A stretch of 64,000 nt of DNA. Origin: Zea mays (Eukaryota; Streptophyta; Magnoliopsida; Poales; Poaceae). The stretch lies in assembly GCF_902167145.1 (NCBI RefSeq), contig NC_050098.1, positions 78,222,207 to 78,286,206 of the forward strand, given 5' to 3'. The notes beneath the pieces are model-generated. The model saw only the letters and a list, made by a program, of their open reading frames with translations, was not told the origin of the DNA and searched no databases. The stretch's first letter is position 1; the number at the start of each line of letters is the position of its first letter. The position numbers and the translations under genes are program-made. Shown here piece after piece: positions 53,842 to 64,000 of this stretch.

Positions 53842-54093
53842 TCCAAAACCCAACCCCCACATGCCCTTTGAATCTAAATATAAGAAAAACTTAGATGTTA
53901 AAGGTACTGTAAGCTTTGAAAATGACTCAAAAAGGACTTCCTTCTGAAGTTGCAAAGAGAATGACATTCGAAGAGCAGTTAACTAAAGAAACTTGGATAA
54001 AGGAAGGAACAACACACCAGCACGCCTTCTTGGCACCCCTCCAAAGGACTCTACCTAAAATCTCGGGACGATATTCCTTTAAGGGGGGAGGGC
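53842..54093 (+). other. Spacer and polypurine tract of element C
   Basis: No ordinary gene. It carries the 51-nt block shared with element B (53930-53980) and, before the LTR, CTCGGGACGATATTCC and the purine tract AAGGGGGGAGGGC (54081-54093). Confidence 0.7.
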
Positions 54094-54957
54094 TGTAACA
54101 CCTCAGGTGTTACTTAGAGTTTTCCACTCAAGGCTACACAAGTAAGCCCATCATCACATGTGACTTAAGTTGGGAAAGTACACCAAATTTGGAACTCAAG
54201 ATCCTATGTAAGTGCAACCCATCTTAGATGTCATACCTTGGCTTAGCATGCACCTATAATGGAGAGAATTGCCCAAACCCTAATTCAAACCCCTTTGGAC
54301 AAGTGGAGCACTAGAAGTAAGTATGATCAAAAGGCTATGAAAACCACATGATCATGACTTGGACCAATTATAAAAGTTGTAGTACACTTGATACCCTACA
54401 AATGATAGTAAGAAAGTGACCCCAAAAAGATTTCAAAAAAACCACAAAAGGTTCACCAAAGGGTTGAGCATAAGATAAAAATCAGAATTCTTCTATGTCC
54501 AAAACCACCCCTTTTCCAAAGATCAAACATGTTCACCTTGATCCCAAACTCAAAACCACTTGGCCCAATTGACAAAGTGGCGCCAAAATACCTCTAGAAC
54601 ACCATGGAAAAGTTTGAACCCAACCCTAAGTCGTTTGGCACCACTTGGCACAAGATTTGTCTCGGTTTGGACAGCTAGGACAAAGACAACTTCCCACCCC
54701 ATATCTCTCTAACCCGACCACATCTCCCCTTGGAACTCACATGAACTAGGTAGCCCTAGGTGTAGGGAAGAGATCTCTCACATGTCTTAGGGCAAGATTC
54801 GCACGTTTTGGCCGCTCAGCAGAGGGTAGAACAAGAACAGAAGCAAAGAGCCACGTGTTCGACGCGCTCTGAGCTCGCCAGAGCACGCCCGACGCCCACC
54901 CCCGTGTGCCCCGCGTCGCGCCAAAGCCGAGCCGACGCAGTTGCCCGCGCCTGCGCC

Positions 54958-54963
54958 TATAAA
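54958..54963 (+). promoter_or_regulatory. TATA box of LTR C
   Basis: CTGCGCCTATAAAGCCCC, the same block as in LTRs A and B. Confidence 0.75.
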
Positions 54964-56936
54964 GCCCCTAAGGACTTCGACCGTACTCCTCTGCACGCGC
55001 TCGACCTCACCGGAGCACCAGATCACCGGCATTGCCCTGCGCACGGCGTGCCCGCGGCCACCCGATCCCCCGCCACCATAGACCGGCCAGCAGAGCCTCT
55101 CCTAGCCACGTCCGACCCTCGGAGTAGACCGTGCATGCCTCGGTGAAGCTCCTCGAGCAAGGAATCGAACTTTGCCTCGCCGGAGAAGCCAGTCCACGGT
55201 CGCCGGACTTCCCCCGACCGCCGGTGAACGTAGACCGAGCTCCACGATGAGTTGTTCTTCAATTCCTTGCACGAGTCGACTCATCAACACCCCGTGAAGC
55301 TCCCCGTGCCCTTGGACTGAACTATGCCGCCGTGGTTAGGCCGGAGCACTCGCCGCCGACGAGTTCACCCAACTGCGCACGTGGACCGGCTGATTCCGGC
55401 CACCACCACCGTCAAGCCCTACCTCGCTATGACCGCCTGAACCTCCTGGAGCCAACCCCGCCCCTCGCCGGACCTCCCTCGCCGCCGGTAAGCCGCGCCG
55501 CCCTTTTTAATTTCGCGGGTACAATTTAAATAGGGGGAGGGACCTCGGTGGAGAAGAAGAAAAGGCCAGGGGGTTTTGTGCACTATCAGTGACTCAAGGA
55601 AATAGTGGCGCAGGGGTATAACTGAAGGGATTAGTTTAGAAAGAACCCAGGGTCTTCAGTGCAAAGTGGATTTCCAGAAAACCTTTTTGTTATTTTTGAT
55701 TTAAATACAAACAGAACTTGAAAAATTCATAACTTCACTTTTGTTTACCCAAATCGAGTCAAACCAATTTTGTCGGATCCTAAATAATGTAAACTATTGA
55801 GGAAAAATATAAAACCCCCAAGTGTTGTAGAAGATTTCAAAGTTTTGATTTAATTAATTAACTGGTCAAAAGCTAAAGAAAATAAGGAAAAATAGCTACA
55901 CTATTAGACTAGGATTAAGGAAATTTAGAGAAGTACTTAATCACTTCCTAACCTGTTTAAATATAATAAACCCCTATGTACACCCAATTAAGGTAGGGTT
56001 TGCCCTTTTAATCATTTTCAGCTTAAGGTTAAAGAAAATATAAAAGGAAGTTTAAAATAAGAACCAGGGAGCACCCACATTTTTGTTGGCTCTCTCATTC
56101 AGTGTAGTTCACTAGAAAATTTTATTATACCTCTGTTTAGTACAAAAGAAATGAGACACCTTTTATTTTAGGAAAACAAGGAAAACCTAGAAAAATCCTA
56201 GAAAAATAACCCCGAAGAGGAAACACCCCAAACCTTGGGATAACTAATGTTTTGTTATTATAAACATGGAAAAATTATGAGTTCTGTTGTTTGACATTTT
56301 TCAAATAACAAGTTAGTTATAAGTGACTTTTTAGCATTAAAATTTAGAAAATCATAACTAAATAACCACTAAGTAACCTTCTGTGATTTTTGGCACATAA
56401 GCATGTTATTACCTATAGATACCAGCAAAAATGACTCTTAGTACAGAACCCACCCCTAGATAAGAGTTGTAGTGCAAAGTGACCCCTTGGCCCCAACTTT
56501 TGTTATTTTTGTCCAGGGCATATTTTAATTTTTCTGGACCTCAAACTTATAGGGCAGACAACAGTGACAAATAGTAACCCACTGTAATGTTTACAGAATT
56601 TTTGGAAAAACTTAAATCACTGTTGTAGTTCAAACCCACCCTAAAAGCATAAATAGAAAAAGAAAAGGGAAATTAATAGTGGAGACTAATGTTACCCTAA
56701 CCAAACCAGCAAACCCCTTGAGTTCCTACTAAAACATTTACGAGGCAATCCAAGTCTTAATCCATTATGCTTAGGCAAAATCTCAAACCTAAATTGGTAG
56801 GCATAAACCACTAAGAGCCTCTTATAACCAGGAAACCCTAAGTTATTCACTAACTTAGTTTTCTTCACTTAGCATAATGATTTCTATGTCCTGCATAATC
56901 ATAGCATACATGTTTCTTACTCATTGCATTCGATAG

Positions 56937-58144
56937 ATTGCAACCTCGCTGATGGAGAATACATCCTCGTGCCGGAGCAAGGAGTTGCTCAAGAGGTAGC
57001 CCCGGATCCAGCACTAGAGCCTGCCCAAAGGATCTGCCTGCCCCAGCTTTGGAAGGCAAGCCCCGGTTTTATGCATAACCTATTTATTATGCTATTTTAC
57101 TACACTTAATGATTGTAGGATTGAATGTGCACTTAAGTGTAGGAGTTGTTTGAAACCCTAGTTGCATGATCTCAGGAATCCTTTTGTGATGGATACTAGT
57201 ATGCTAGGTCGAGTAGCTGCTTTATTAATTAGGGATCTCGGTAGAAGTCGAGTGATTTTTCTAGCACTCGCGCGAGGTCAGGAATTGGTTGTATCCATTT
57301 TTGATATCGTAAGGATGGTGGTCTGTGGACAACGGTCCATGGGATGCGTTGTCTATGAGACGGAAATTGGAATAAGGATTAAGGTGTGGTACCGTGTGTC
57401 AAGCGTTTGAACGTACTAAGCACATGCCGAGAAATATGGTAAATCGGTAAGCCTAGTACCTGAGTGAACCTGGCTGCAGATTGCCCTCCTCACGCGACCT
57501 GAGACATGGTCTCCCATTCCGGTTATGGTGGGTACAAGTGCGGTCACTGCACGACAGCAGTCGGGGTCAGTGAGGCATTCTACGCCAAGGCGGTGAGCCC
57601 CTCTCTCCTGACGGGGAATCGATGGGGACGGTTGATGTGTGTGGGGACGGAGTGCCTCGCCATGTCGTGTGTTTAGGTTTACCTTGCAAGGTTTAAAAAC
57701 TCCATTCGAATTGTCTGCTTCTCGCAGCTAATGAGACTGCTTGATCCATGCTGCTACATTGAGTAACAAGTGGAAATGTGATGACTTGGCATAAGTTGTT
57801 GATTGCTAAATGTTTGATACCATGTATGATTAGATAGGTATACATTTAGTCTTAAGAGAGTCACACTAAAACTTGGCAAAGCTAAAACTTCATTTATAGA
57901 CTCAGCTAGTGCTTTTGGCAATCAAACCCCTCAGCCAAACAGCTGCATGTCTAGAGGTAGAGGAGTAGACTCCTCACACCGGGTAAGTCTAGATGAGTAT
58001 TAGTATACTCAGCCTTGCTTGTGGCATAATTTTACAGGTTCTCTGGAGGACATGGTTGCTGGAGTGACTTGGCCGTCCATCTTGCCACCGGGTTGGATAG
58101 TCGAGTGGGACCCTACCTCGGCTGTGGAGGAGCATGAGGAGTGA
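56937..58144 (+). pseudogene. LTR-embedded spliced acidic-peptide gene, copy C (1-nt shift)
   Basis: Exon 2 (56937-57055) follows CATTCGATAG and encodes CNLADGEYILVPEQGVAQEV, ending GGAAG before GCAAGC. One nucleotide is missing relative to copy A near 57030 (CCCAAAGG versus CCCGAGAGG), which shifts the frame before the EDLP-type motif. Exon 3 (58038-58144) follows TTTTACAG and encodes SLEDMVAGVTWP, LPPGWIVEWDPTSA and VEEHEE, ending TGA 58142-58144. AATAAA follows 104 nt later. With exon 1 (about 54990-55487) this is a complete transcription unit within one LTR. Confidence 0.6.
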
Positions 58145-58247
58145 TGGGACAGGCTTCCCCATCCCTCCGTTCATTTATCGTTAGTTTATTTTTCCGCTGC
58201 ATTCCGAACAATGATGACTACTTTTGCTAAAACTCCGATGATGATGT

Positions 58248-58253
58248 AATAAA
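58248..58253 (+). terminator. Poly(A) signal of LTR C
   Basis: AATAAA in ATGTAATAAATTTAATAC, about 100 nt after the stop of the embedded gene. LTR A has the same signal at the same distance, and F has one at about 90 nt. Confidence 0.55.
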
Positions 58254-58459
58254 TTTAATACTCTTTAATGTGTGGATTTATGATTTATTGTATTTGCTCT
58301 GCGCCTCACCATCGAGTGAGTACGTGGTACTTGATCCTGTTAGTGGCCTCGTCGGACTAGATCCGAGGGACTGACATGTTATTCCCATTTAAGTGTGGTC
58401 TAGCCTCTAAGACAGGACTTATGCACTTAAGTTGGAATAATTCGGGTGGTTCTGCCACA

Positions 58460-60695
58460 AATTAATTATTTATTTTTGTCAAAACACTATGGGTCATGAC
58501 ATGTTGCATCATGCTGAGTTTGAATATTCTTTGAATTGTTGCACATGTTTGAATTAGTTTGAATTTGAAACATGATTTGAGTTTGAATTGAAAACCCTAG
58601 AGAAAAGAAATGGAAAAGCAATTAGGAAATTCATGAAAAATGAAAAAGGCAAAGCAGCCGAGTCGACCCAGCTCGGCCTAGCCAGGCCGCACGCCCGTGC
58701 GCCCGCGTCGCCTGATAGGTGGGTTCCACCTATCAGTGGCAACCCCCTCCCCCGCACACCCTCTCTAACCCTCTCTCTGGCCAGTGGGGCCATGCTGTCG
58801 GCGCCAGTTTCCACGCCCACGTGCCCTTCTTCTCTCTCTGCTTTGCGGGCCTGCTTTGCCAGTCCTCGAGCCGTTAACCCCGCGCGCCCGTCCTCTCTCT
58901 CTGCGCCATGGGCCTGCGCTGTCAGCTCCGCCTTCCCCGTGCCTGTCGTGGACCAACGCACGCGTGCACTCGCGCACGTCGCCAGGAACCTTGGCCACGT
59001 TGTCTGCCCACGCATCCCAGCTCTTTTTGAGCACCGCCTGCACCCGCACTCACATCCCCGCCTCATTTCACGCAGCCTAGCTCTCGCTAGCGCTCTGCCC
59101 ACGCCGTCTGACCTCGCTGGTGACCCGCGCCCGCCTCCCCGGTCATCCAGCTCGCCAGAGGCCACGCCAAGCGACCCTGAGCTCCGCCCCGAGGTGAGAC
59201 ATCCAACCCCGCGCTTGATTTCCCTATTCACGCCAACCTGTAGCCAATTTGGCCTCGCCGGCGTGCGGCCGCGCTTGCTCGTCGCGCCCACACGGTGTCC
59301 GGCCAGCCCGACCCCGTCCAGTGCCTCCACTGAAACTAGCCTGAGCCCTATCATGGCCGATTGCCTCTCCTGGCTGCTGGAATTCCTCACCGGAGTTACC
59401 TCAGCCTGCCCGGAGTTTCCCCCCCGCCATTTCCCCCTCTCTGACCCCTGTCTCGTGGCTAGAACCCCGCCATCGAGTTCGCCGAGTCGTCTTCTCCATC
59501 TCTAACCAACTCCGGCGACCCCGGAACCGCCGTAGCACGCACCTGCCCCAACTCCGGCGACTTCACCGCCGCAAACAGGAGCGGCGCCGCCCGCAGCCGT
59601 TCACCCCCTCCTAGTTTGATCTCCCCCATCCGATCTTGATCGCACGGCCCAGATCACGGGATACCGCTTCACGCACGCGCGCCCTGCGTCCGGACCCGCC
59701 TGTCAGCGCCTATGTCCTCTGGCGCTGGGCCCAATCTGTCATCCCGTCCCCTTCCCGGCCGTTGACACCCCTGGCCTGCCTGTCAGCGCTCGCTCGCCCG
59801 CGCGCGCTCGCTCGCCCGCGCGCGCTCGCCCTCGGCCGCAGATCTAATCTCGGCCATTGATTTCTAATCTAACGGTTGAGATCGTCTGATACCCTTTCGC
59901 GTGTAGTTTTGCTTAAGAGACCCTCGGGTTAGTTGGAATTAACCCGTCGTGCCTGGTTTTCGTGCGCACGCCCCTGTAATCTTGCAGATTGAACCCTAGA
60001 CTTTTAAATAGTTATAGAATTAGACCTAGTTTCATATTTTAAATTCCCAAACTTGTTTATTTCATATCTTTTGCATATGAACTCCAAATTTAGTGATTCA
60101 AATTGCAAAATGTTCATAGGAATATTCTCTGTTTAAATAAATTAGTTCCATTTACTGTCTACACATTCTAATTTTATGTTTAACTATGAACTAGCATATG
60201 TGTAGGTTTGTTTATTTAATAAAATAAATAAAAGGAAAACCCTAGGGGTTATATTTAGTTTTGTGCGACTAATAACCTGTATTACATGAATTCATCACTA
60301 GTCTAACTTTTAGGTTACAATAAAATAAATAAAACTTGGTTATGTAATTATGGACAACACTTAAAGAATAATCAACTCCTAAATGAAGTTAGTTCATGTT
60401 ATACTTTGATCTCATTCTTCCTTATTTAATACTGTGCCTTTTGAGATGCACTCCAATGTTTGTACATGTTTTGGTGTGCTGTTCATTTGTACTTTCCAAA
60501 TGTATTGAATGTATGCTCGCTTTATTTAGACAACGAGCAGTACGAGGTTCCCGAGTGTGTTGCTGAAGACCTCCCTAAGCAACAACATGGTGAAGGCAAG
60601 TGTCCTATGGCCTATTATGTCCTACATACTTTATAATCCACTGTCCCACACTACATTACATAAACTTAAAGATTGACTAGTCTGTATTTACCTTA
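58460..60695 (+). repeat. Second LTR piece of element D, cut by C and F
   Basis: 59282-60695 matches 45910-47215. 58460-59281 extends further left in the LTR or its flank and has no counterpart here. It includes exon 2 of the embedded gene (60530-60595, with GC-type donor GAAG|GCAAG). Ends at 60695 where the F LTR begins. The overlapping 278- and 305-codon ORFs in 58554-59505 follow from high GC and are not supported. Confidence 0.75.
59786..59821 (+). repeat. 18-bp tandem duplication in the D-type LTR
   Basis: Two copies of GCGCTCGCTCGCCCGCGC in a row. The matching place in the other D LTR (about 46405) has a single diverged copy. Confidence 0.8.
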
Positions 60696-60904
60696 TGTAA
60701 CACCCGGGCTTTAAGGAACAAAGACAGGTGCATCTCATACATGCACCAAGAAGACAACATATATAATAACAGAGTGTATAGAGATAAATGTCACAATAAC
60801 ATCAGAGTATTTATTACATAGCAGAAGCCTTACAAAATAAATTATAAATATAAAACGAACCAAGGATCATCCTTGGCGCCACAAAGTCAACTGGGAAACG
60901 CCAC

Positions 60905-61923
60905 CTAGATCAGATCAAACTCCTCCTGAACCACTTGTTCTTCTCCTGTGTGGGGGTGTGAGACAGCAAGGGTAAGCTCACACATGATCATAGCTCAACA
61001 AGTTGTGGGGAAACCAGTGGGAGTTCATGTGATGTGTAAGGCTAATCAACAACAGGGGTTAAAGCTGAGCATTGCTTTTAATTAATTGGTCAAAATTTTA
61101 TTAGCAGTTACTAAATGTAAGTAAATACCAAACCTTAAACAAAGTAATAGAACAAAATTAATACATAATCCCATGCAATGCAAATGACAAATTGAATTTA
61201 AGTTCCATAAATTAATCATGCGAGAGTCCTGAGCTGCTTATGACCGTGAGCTTGACTACTATACCAGTTTTTCACTCTGCAGTGGTTGTACCCTGTACCC
61301 ACAAGTCATGTTACCCATCTGCCAAGGGATCGCGACTCCCATACACCTCTACCAACGAAGCGAGGCAGGGCAACACTACGAGGCCTTTACAAAGTTCCAC
61401 TAGCTTCCGAAAACGCGCTACAGTTTATGGGAAGAGCACTTGCATGCAAAATCAACCCGAGAACCTCCTTGCATGCAACTCCCCAACTGCCCTTGCCCCT
61501 TTCGGGTAAGGTAGTCTTCCACTAGCTTTCCTAATTAGTCAGCCAAGGGCATCCCATACTACCCTTGTGGTGGCACGTGTTTCTCAAGTTAAGCTCCATG
61601 TTCCAATTAACATTAATGATCTTGACATGAACATAAATAGAATAACAAAATAACTGGAACATGGATATAATGAAATATTATCCCCAAACCATGTGAAGCA
61701 ATAGCAAAACTACCCAAGTGATTCAGGGATAACAAGGTAAAGAGATAAACAATCTAGGGTGACCTATCGGGTCCCATCAAAATTAAACCTATGCATGAAT
61801 AAATGACATTAAAGAACATTATTGGGTATAAAAGGGGTCAAGGGCACAACTTGCCTTCAATGAGCTCCTGTTCAGCTACTTCTATCTGCTGGGCACCAGG
61901 ATCCTCAGTCACAGGTTCTTCTA
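60905..61923 (-). CDS. LTR-embedded spliced acidic-peptide gene, copy F (open)
   Basis: Exon 2 (61855-61923) encodes EEPVTEDPGAQQIEVAEQEL then IEG, ending ATTGAAG before GCAAGTT, a GC-type donor. The last exon (60905-60945) follows CCACACAG and encodes EEQVVQEEFDLI with TAG 60905-60907. Phase 1 at the join, the same as in A-D. AATAAA lies about 90 nt after the stop. The acceptor of exon 2 is weak (GGCGAG|TAG) and no start codon is identified. Although F is a different family by LTR sequence, the acidic exon, donor, phase and acidic C-terminus recur. Confidence 0.45.
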
Positions 61924-63097
61924 CTCGCCACAATACAACCAAGCACAGTATATAGAGAAAATTAACATCATACCAAACATGTAAACAAAATACACAATAA
62001 TAATCTACACTTTAAAATAAAATCCTAGGAACAAGAATCATTAAATTTGGAGTTATAGATTTTAAGATATGAATTTCCCAAGGTTCTATGTATTTAACAC
62101 ATGATTAAGTAATAGATAAATTTTAATGTGTCGTTCATGCCAAAACAGTGGCACTATTTGATAGAAAATAATATTACAAAATTATAGGAAGTGGAATGGA
62201 TTAATTTGGACCAAGTATGGATTTTCTATTAATTTATCAAGTTTCTGCAATAAATTTAATACTAAAATTCGTTTTCTAACTGATTTTATGAATATAATTC
62301 ACTGTCTAGACCTCGCATCAATTTCCAGAGGGTCTAGGGTCTATGGTGCAAATATTTCTATGACTCAGAACTACCTCTGCATGGACGGCGCGTTAGTTTA
62401 ATAAAAATAGAGGGGCCAAAGTACAAATCTGCGCCTGCGAAGGGGTATCGTGAACTTTAGGCCACAGGATCGCACACCAACGGTGTGGATTAGATCGGCC
62501 TCCGGCCCGATCCGGATCTCACTCATAGTCATGAGATACGGATCTGACGGTCTAGACTACCTAGTGATCGTGATCGATCCCCAAGCGTGCGATCGCAATC
62601 GGACAGACCAAGCAATCCGGATGAAACGTTAAACTAGATTCTAATCTGTGCCGCAGACCTCACGATCGACGGCCAGGAACCAGCTTTCCTCCCTCCGGCG
62701 ACACCAACCGGTGGCGATCTGGTACCCGCGGCGGCGCGCCATGCCCAACGACACCAAGCTCAAACCCGTGGCAGTGCTCTAATCCGAGTAGTCCACTACA
62801 ATGCCCTAAGGAAGGAGACTACGATAAGAGTATAAATAACCTACTGCGCGCCGCAGGGGACCTTGGTCACCGCGGGAGGCGGATCCGGGACGTCGCTGCG
62901 GCTCCGACGAGCGATTCAGACCGGAGTTGCCCATGATTCCGCACAAAAACGTGTCGCGCCGAATCCCCAAATGGTGCCGAAGCGCCTGCGCTGCTTCCCA
63001 CGGCTACGTGACGGCGGTCACTCAATTTTCTCTGCGCACAATAATGGTGGACTCGACGGGAGCGAAAAGAATGGCTCGGTAGGAGTCGGGGGAGGCA

Positions 63098-63103
63098 CTT
63101 ATA
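63098..63103 (-). promoter_or_regulatory. TATA box of LTR F
   Basis: The minus strand reads TTGCATATAAGTGCC in a GC-rich surround, the only good TATA-like box upstream of the embedded exons on this strand. Confidence 0.5.
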
Positions 63104-63877
63104 TGCAAAAGGGTGGAACCGCAAGGGCGACGGGCGAGGACGATGACCCCGGCGCTGTTATGACACGAAGCGCCCGAGAACGGGGGAAAGCATCGACCGA
63201 AGGAACGTGAGTTGCGCGCGTCAGCTGCGGGAGGCCGTTCCGACAGGTTGGGGACGACAGTGACGGTGCAGGCCCACGCAGAGTGAGATGGTGCGGACGT
63301 GCGAGAGAGAGAGAGACCACCTAGTGGGGCCTGCCTGCTAGGAGTGCGCGATCCATGGTTGGGCCACATGGAGAGGGCGCGTGGGGAGGGTTGATGGGAC
63401 AAAATGCGCGACCAGGCCCAATTGTGTTTTTCTCTCACCCTTTTCTTTTATATTTTTCCCTTAAGTTCCTTTGTCCTTTCCATTTAAACCTCAAATTTAA
63501 ATTTGAATCTTTGCTGAGTTTCTTTTGAGTAAATTACATAAATTCAAACCCTATTGCAGAGATAATATATTTTTATTTACTTATTTTTATATCCACTTCA
63601 TACTTGTATTCTTCTCTATTCTAAATTCTGGAATTCCTTTTAGAATTTAAAATCCACTTTGAGCTTTAATATATTTCTTGTCATTTTATGTTGTCACAAA
63701 ATGCACACCAAATAAAACCTCAGCATGATGCACAATTTAATGGTATATCCTTTTATTAATTATTTGTTTTTGAATATGGTGTTCACATGTGATGATAAGT
63801 AGATTCAACACACACATAAAATATAGGAAAAATAAATTTTCTCCTCTTTTATTATCTATTGCAAATTGGGTATTACA

Positions 63878-64000
63878 AATCCTACCCCCCCTTAACAAGA
63901 ATCTCGTCCTCGAGATTTAGGAGGAACGAGGGAAAAGATGGGGGAAAATCTATGCAAAGCTCTTCTTCTCTTTCCCATGTTGCTTCATCTTCTCCATGGT
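63878..64000 (-). CDS. pol: pol C-terminus of element F (chromodomain end), partial
   Basis: The minus strand reads GEDEATWEREEEL, then FPSFLLNLEDEILVKGG. EATWE is the signature of the chromodomain end in Tekay-type integrases, and LEDEI..KGG is the usual frame running into the polypurine tract. The rest lies right of the window. The true stop is not clear, because the frame stays open into the LTR. Confidence 0.7.
63882..63895 (-). promoter_or_regulatory. Polypurine tract, element F
   Basis: The minus strand reads TTAAGGGGGGGTAGG just before the LTR start. Confidence 0.75.

Larger units (their letters stand above)
50734..58459 (+). mobile_element. Element C: 3' half of an A-family chromovirus
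   Basis: Starts inside protease at the point matching about 1567 of element A. It runs through RT, RNase H, integrase and chromodomain to a polypurine tract and a complete 3' LTR (54094-58459). Its 5' half is missing, together with the 3' half of D. D-type LTR sequence resumes at 58460, so C probably lay inside D before a deletion. Confidence 0.85.
54094..58459 (+). repeat. 3' LTR of element C (4366 bp, complete)
   Basis: TGTAACACCTCAGG to TTCTGCCACA. TATA box at 54958-54963, GC-rich exon-like part to GCCGCCG|GTAAGCC (donor at 55488), AT-rich intron-like stretch (55500-56930), coding exon 2, GC-type donor, second intron-like stretch, coding exon 3, AATAAA (58248-58253). It is the clearest full example of the LTR layout in this window. 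Confidence 0.95.
60696..63877 (-). repeat. 3' LTR of element F (3182 bp)
   Basis: Minus strand from TGTAATACCCAATTTG at 63877 to GGGTGTTACA at 60696. TATAAG box at 63098-63103 (minus). Embedded coding exons at 60905-61923, AATAAA at 60810-60815 (minus). Remaining stretches are AT-rich or GC-rich without supported genes; ORFs at 61240-61525 and 62863-63438 look like chance. Confidence 0.8.
60696..64000 (-). mobile_element. Element F: chromovirus 3' end (LTR and pol tail), cut by window edge
   Basis: On the minus strand: chromodomain end of pol, polypurine tract, then a 3182-bp LTR. Inserted into the D LTR at 60695 (flank CTTAT). The left LTR terminus is sharp, with TGTAACACCC at one end and GGGTATTACA at the other. 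Confidence 0.8.

Noticed and set aside
54808..55146. 112-codon ORF in the GC-rich part of LTR C
   Set aside because: It spans the TATA box and the presumed start site, so it is unlikely to be one transcript's coding region; composition-driven.
50000..58459. Recombinant active element made by template switching between D and C
   Set aside because: The D LTR lies upstream and the C LTR downstream; reverse transcription would have made both LTRs alike.
58554..59505. Overlapping 278- and 305-codon ORFs on opposite strands
   Set aside because: Both follow from GC-rich sequence in a D-type LTR; Arg/Pro/Ser/Ala-rich, no domain, and no counterpart in the other D LTR to support them.
61240..61525. 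79- and 89-codon ORFs in LTR F
   Set aside because: Intron-like position on the opposite strand to the element, no motif.
62863..63438. ORFs on both strands near the F promoter
   Set aside because: They overlap each other and the TATA box in GC-rich sequence; no support.
1..64000. tRNA, rRNA, CRISPR or bacterial features
   Set aside because: None seen; the sequence is plant transposon DNA. The primer sites resemble tRNA 3' ends but are not tRNA genes.

Overview
This window looks like intergenic DNA of a large grass genome, most likely maize (Zea) or a close Andropogoneae relative. I find no host protein gene, rRNA, tRNA or CRISPR array. Almost every base belongs to nested LTR retrotransposons plus one CACTA DNA transposon. 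The genus is an inference from two copies of a gag-only element with 642-bp LTRs; the complete copy is about 7.34 kb, matching what I recall of the maize cinful/zeon family.

Layout. 1-8786: element A, a minus-strand Ty3/gypsy chromovirus (Tekay-like: Met-tRNA primer site, chromodomain, about 4.35-kb LTR) cut by the left window edge. 8787-12374: element A', a relative in the same orientation that A appears to have entered. 12375-12880: unassigned. 12880-45060: element B (plus), a degenerate chromovirus with about 4.6-kb LTRs, invaded by a CACTA element (17442-21662), a zeon-like element in RT (zeon-1, 25048-30469) and another in its 3' LTR (zeon-2, 37386-44724). 45061-45909: 3' end of element E. 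45910-50733: 5' half of element D. 50734-58459: 3' half of element C (A family), joined to D by a large deletion. 58460-60695: a D-type LTR piece. 60696-64000: LTR and pol tail of element F (minus).

How the parts work together. The chromoviruses carry more than gag-pol. (1) Each long LTR contains what reads as a small spliced Pol II gene: TATA box, exon 1 with a GTAAGC-type donor (A, B, C), an acidic coding exon ending at a GC-type donor (GAAG|GCAAG), and a last coding exon ending in an acidic tail. An AATAAA follows about 90-105 nt after the stop in A, C and F. The phase across the GC-AG intron is the same in A, B, C, D and F. (2) Between LTR and gag lies an extra ORF (ORF0) with a dsRBD-like alpha-beta-beta-beta-alpha pattern and a coiled coil; it occurs in A, A', B and, highly diverged, in D. 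(3) Most ORF0 and gag start codons directly follow a splice-acceptor-like CAG or TAG, suggesting expression from spliced mRNAs. The zeon-like elements instead carry gag on one strand and a three-exon gene with its own TATA box on the other.

Both zeon-like insertions have an intact 5' outer end but lack 15-23 bp of the 3' outer end. One is flanked by a 505-bp direct duplication and the other has no clear target-site duplication, which resembles one-ended integration repaired by the host. All statements come from reading the sequence; family names and folds were not checked by a search.
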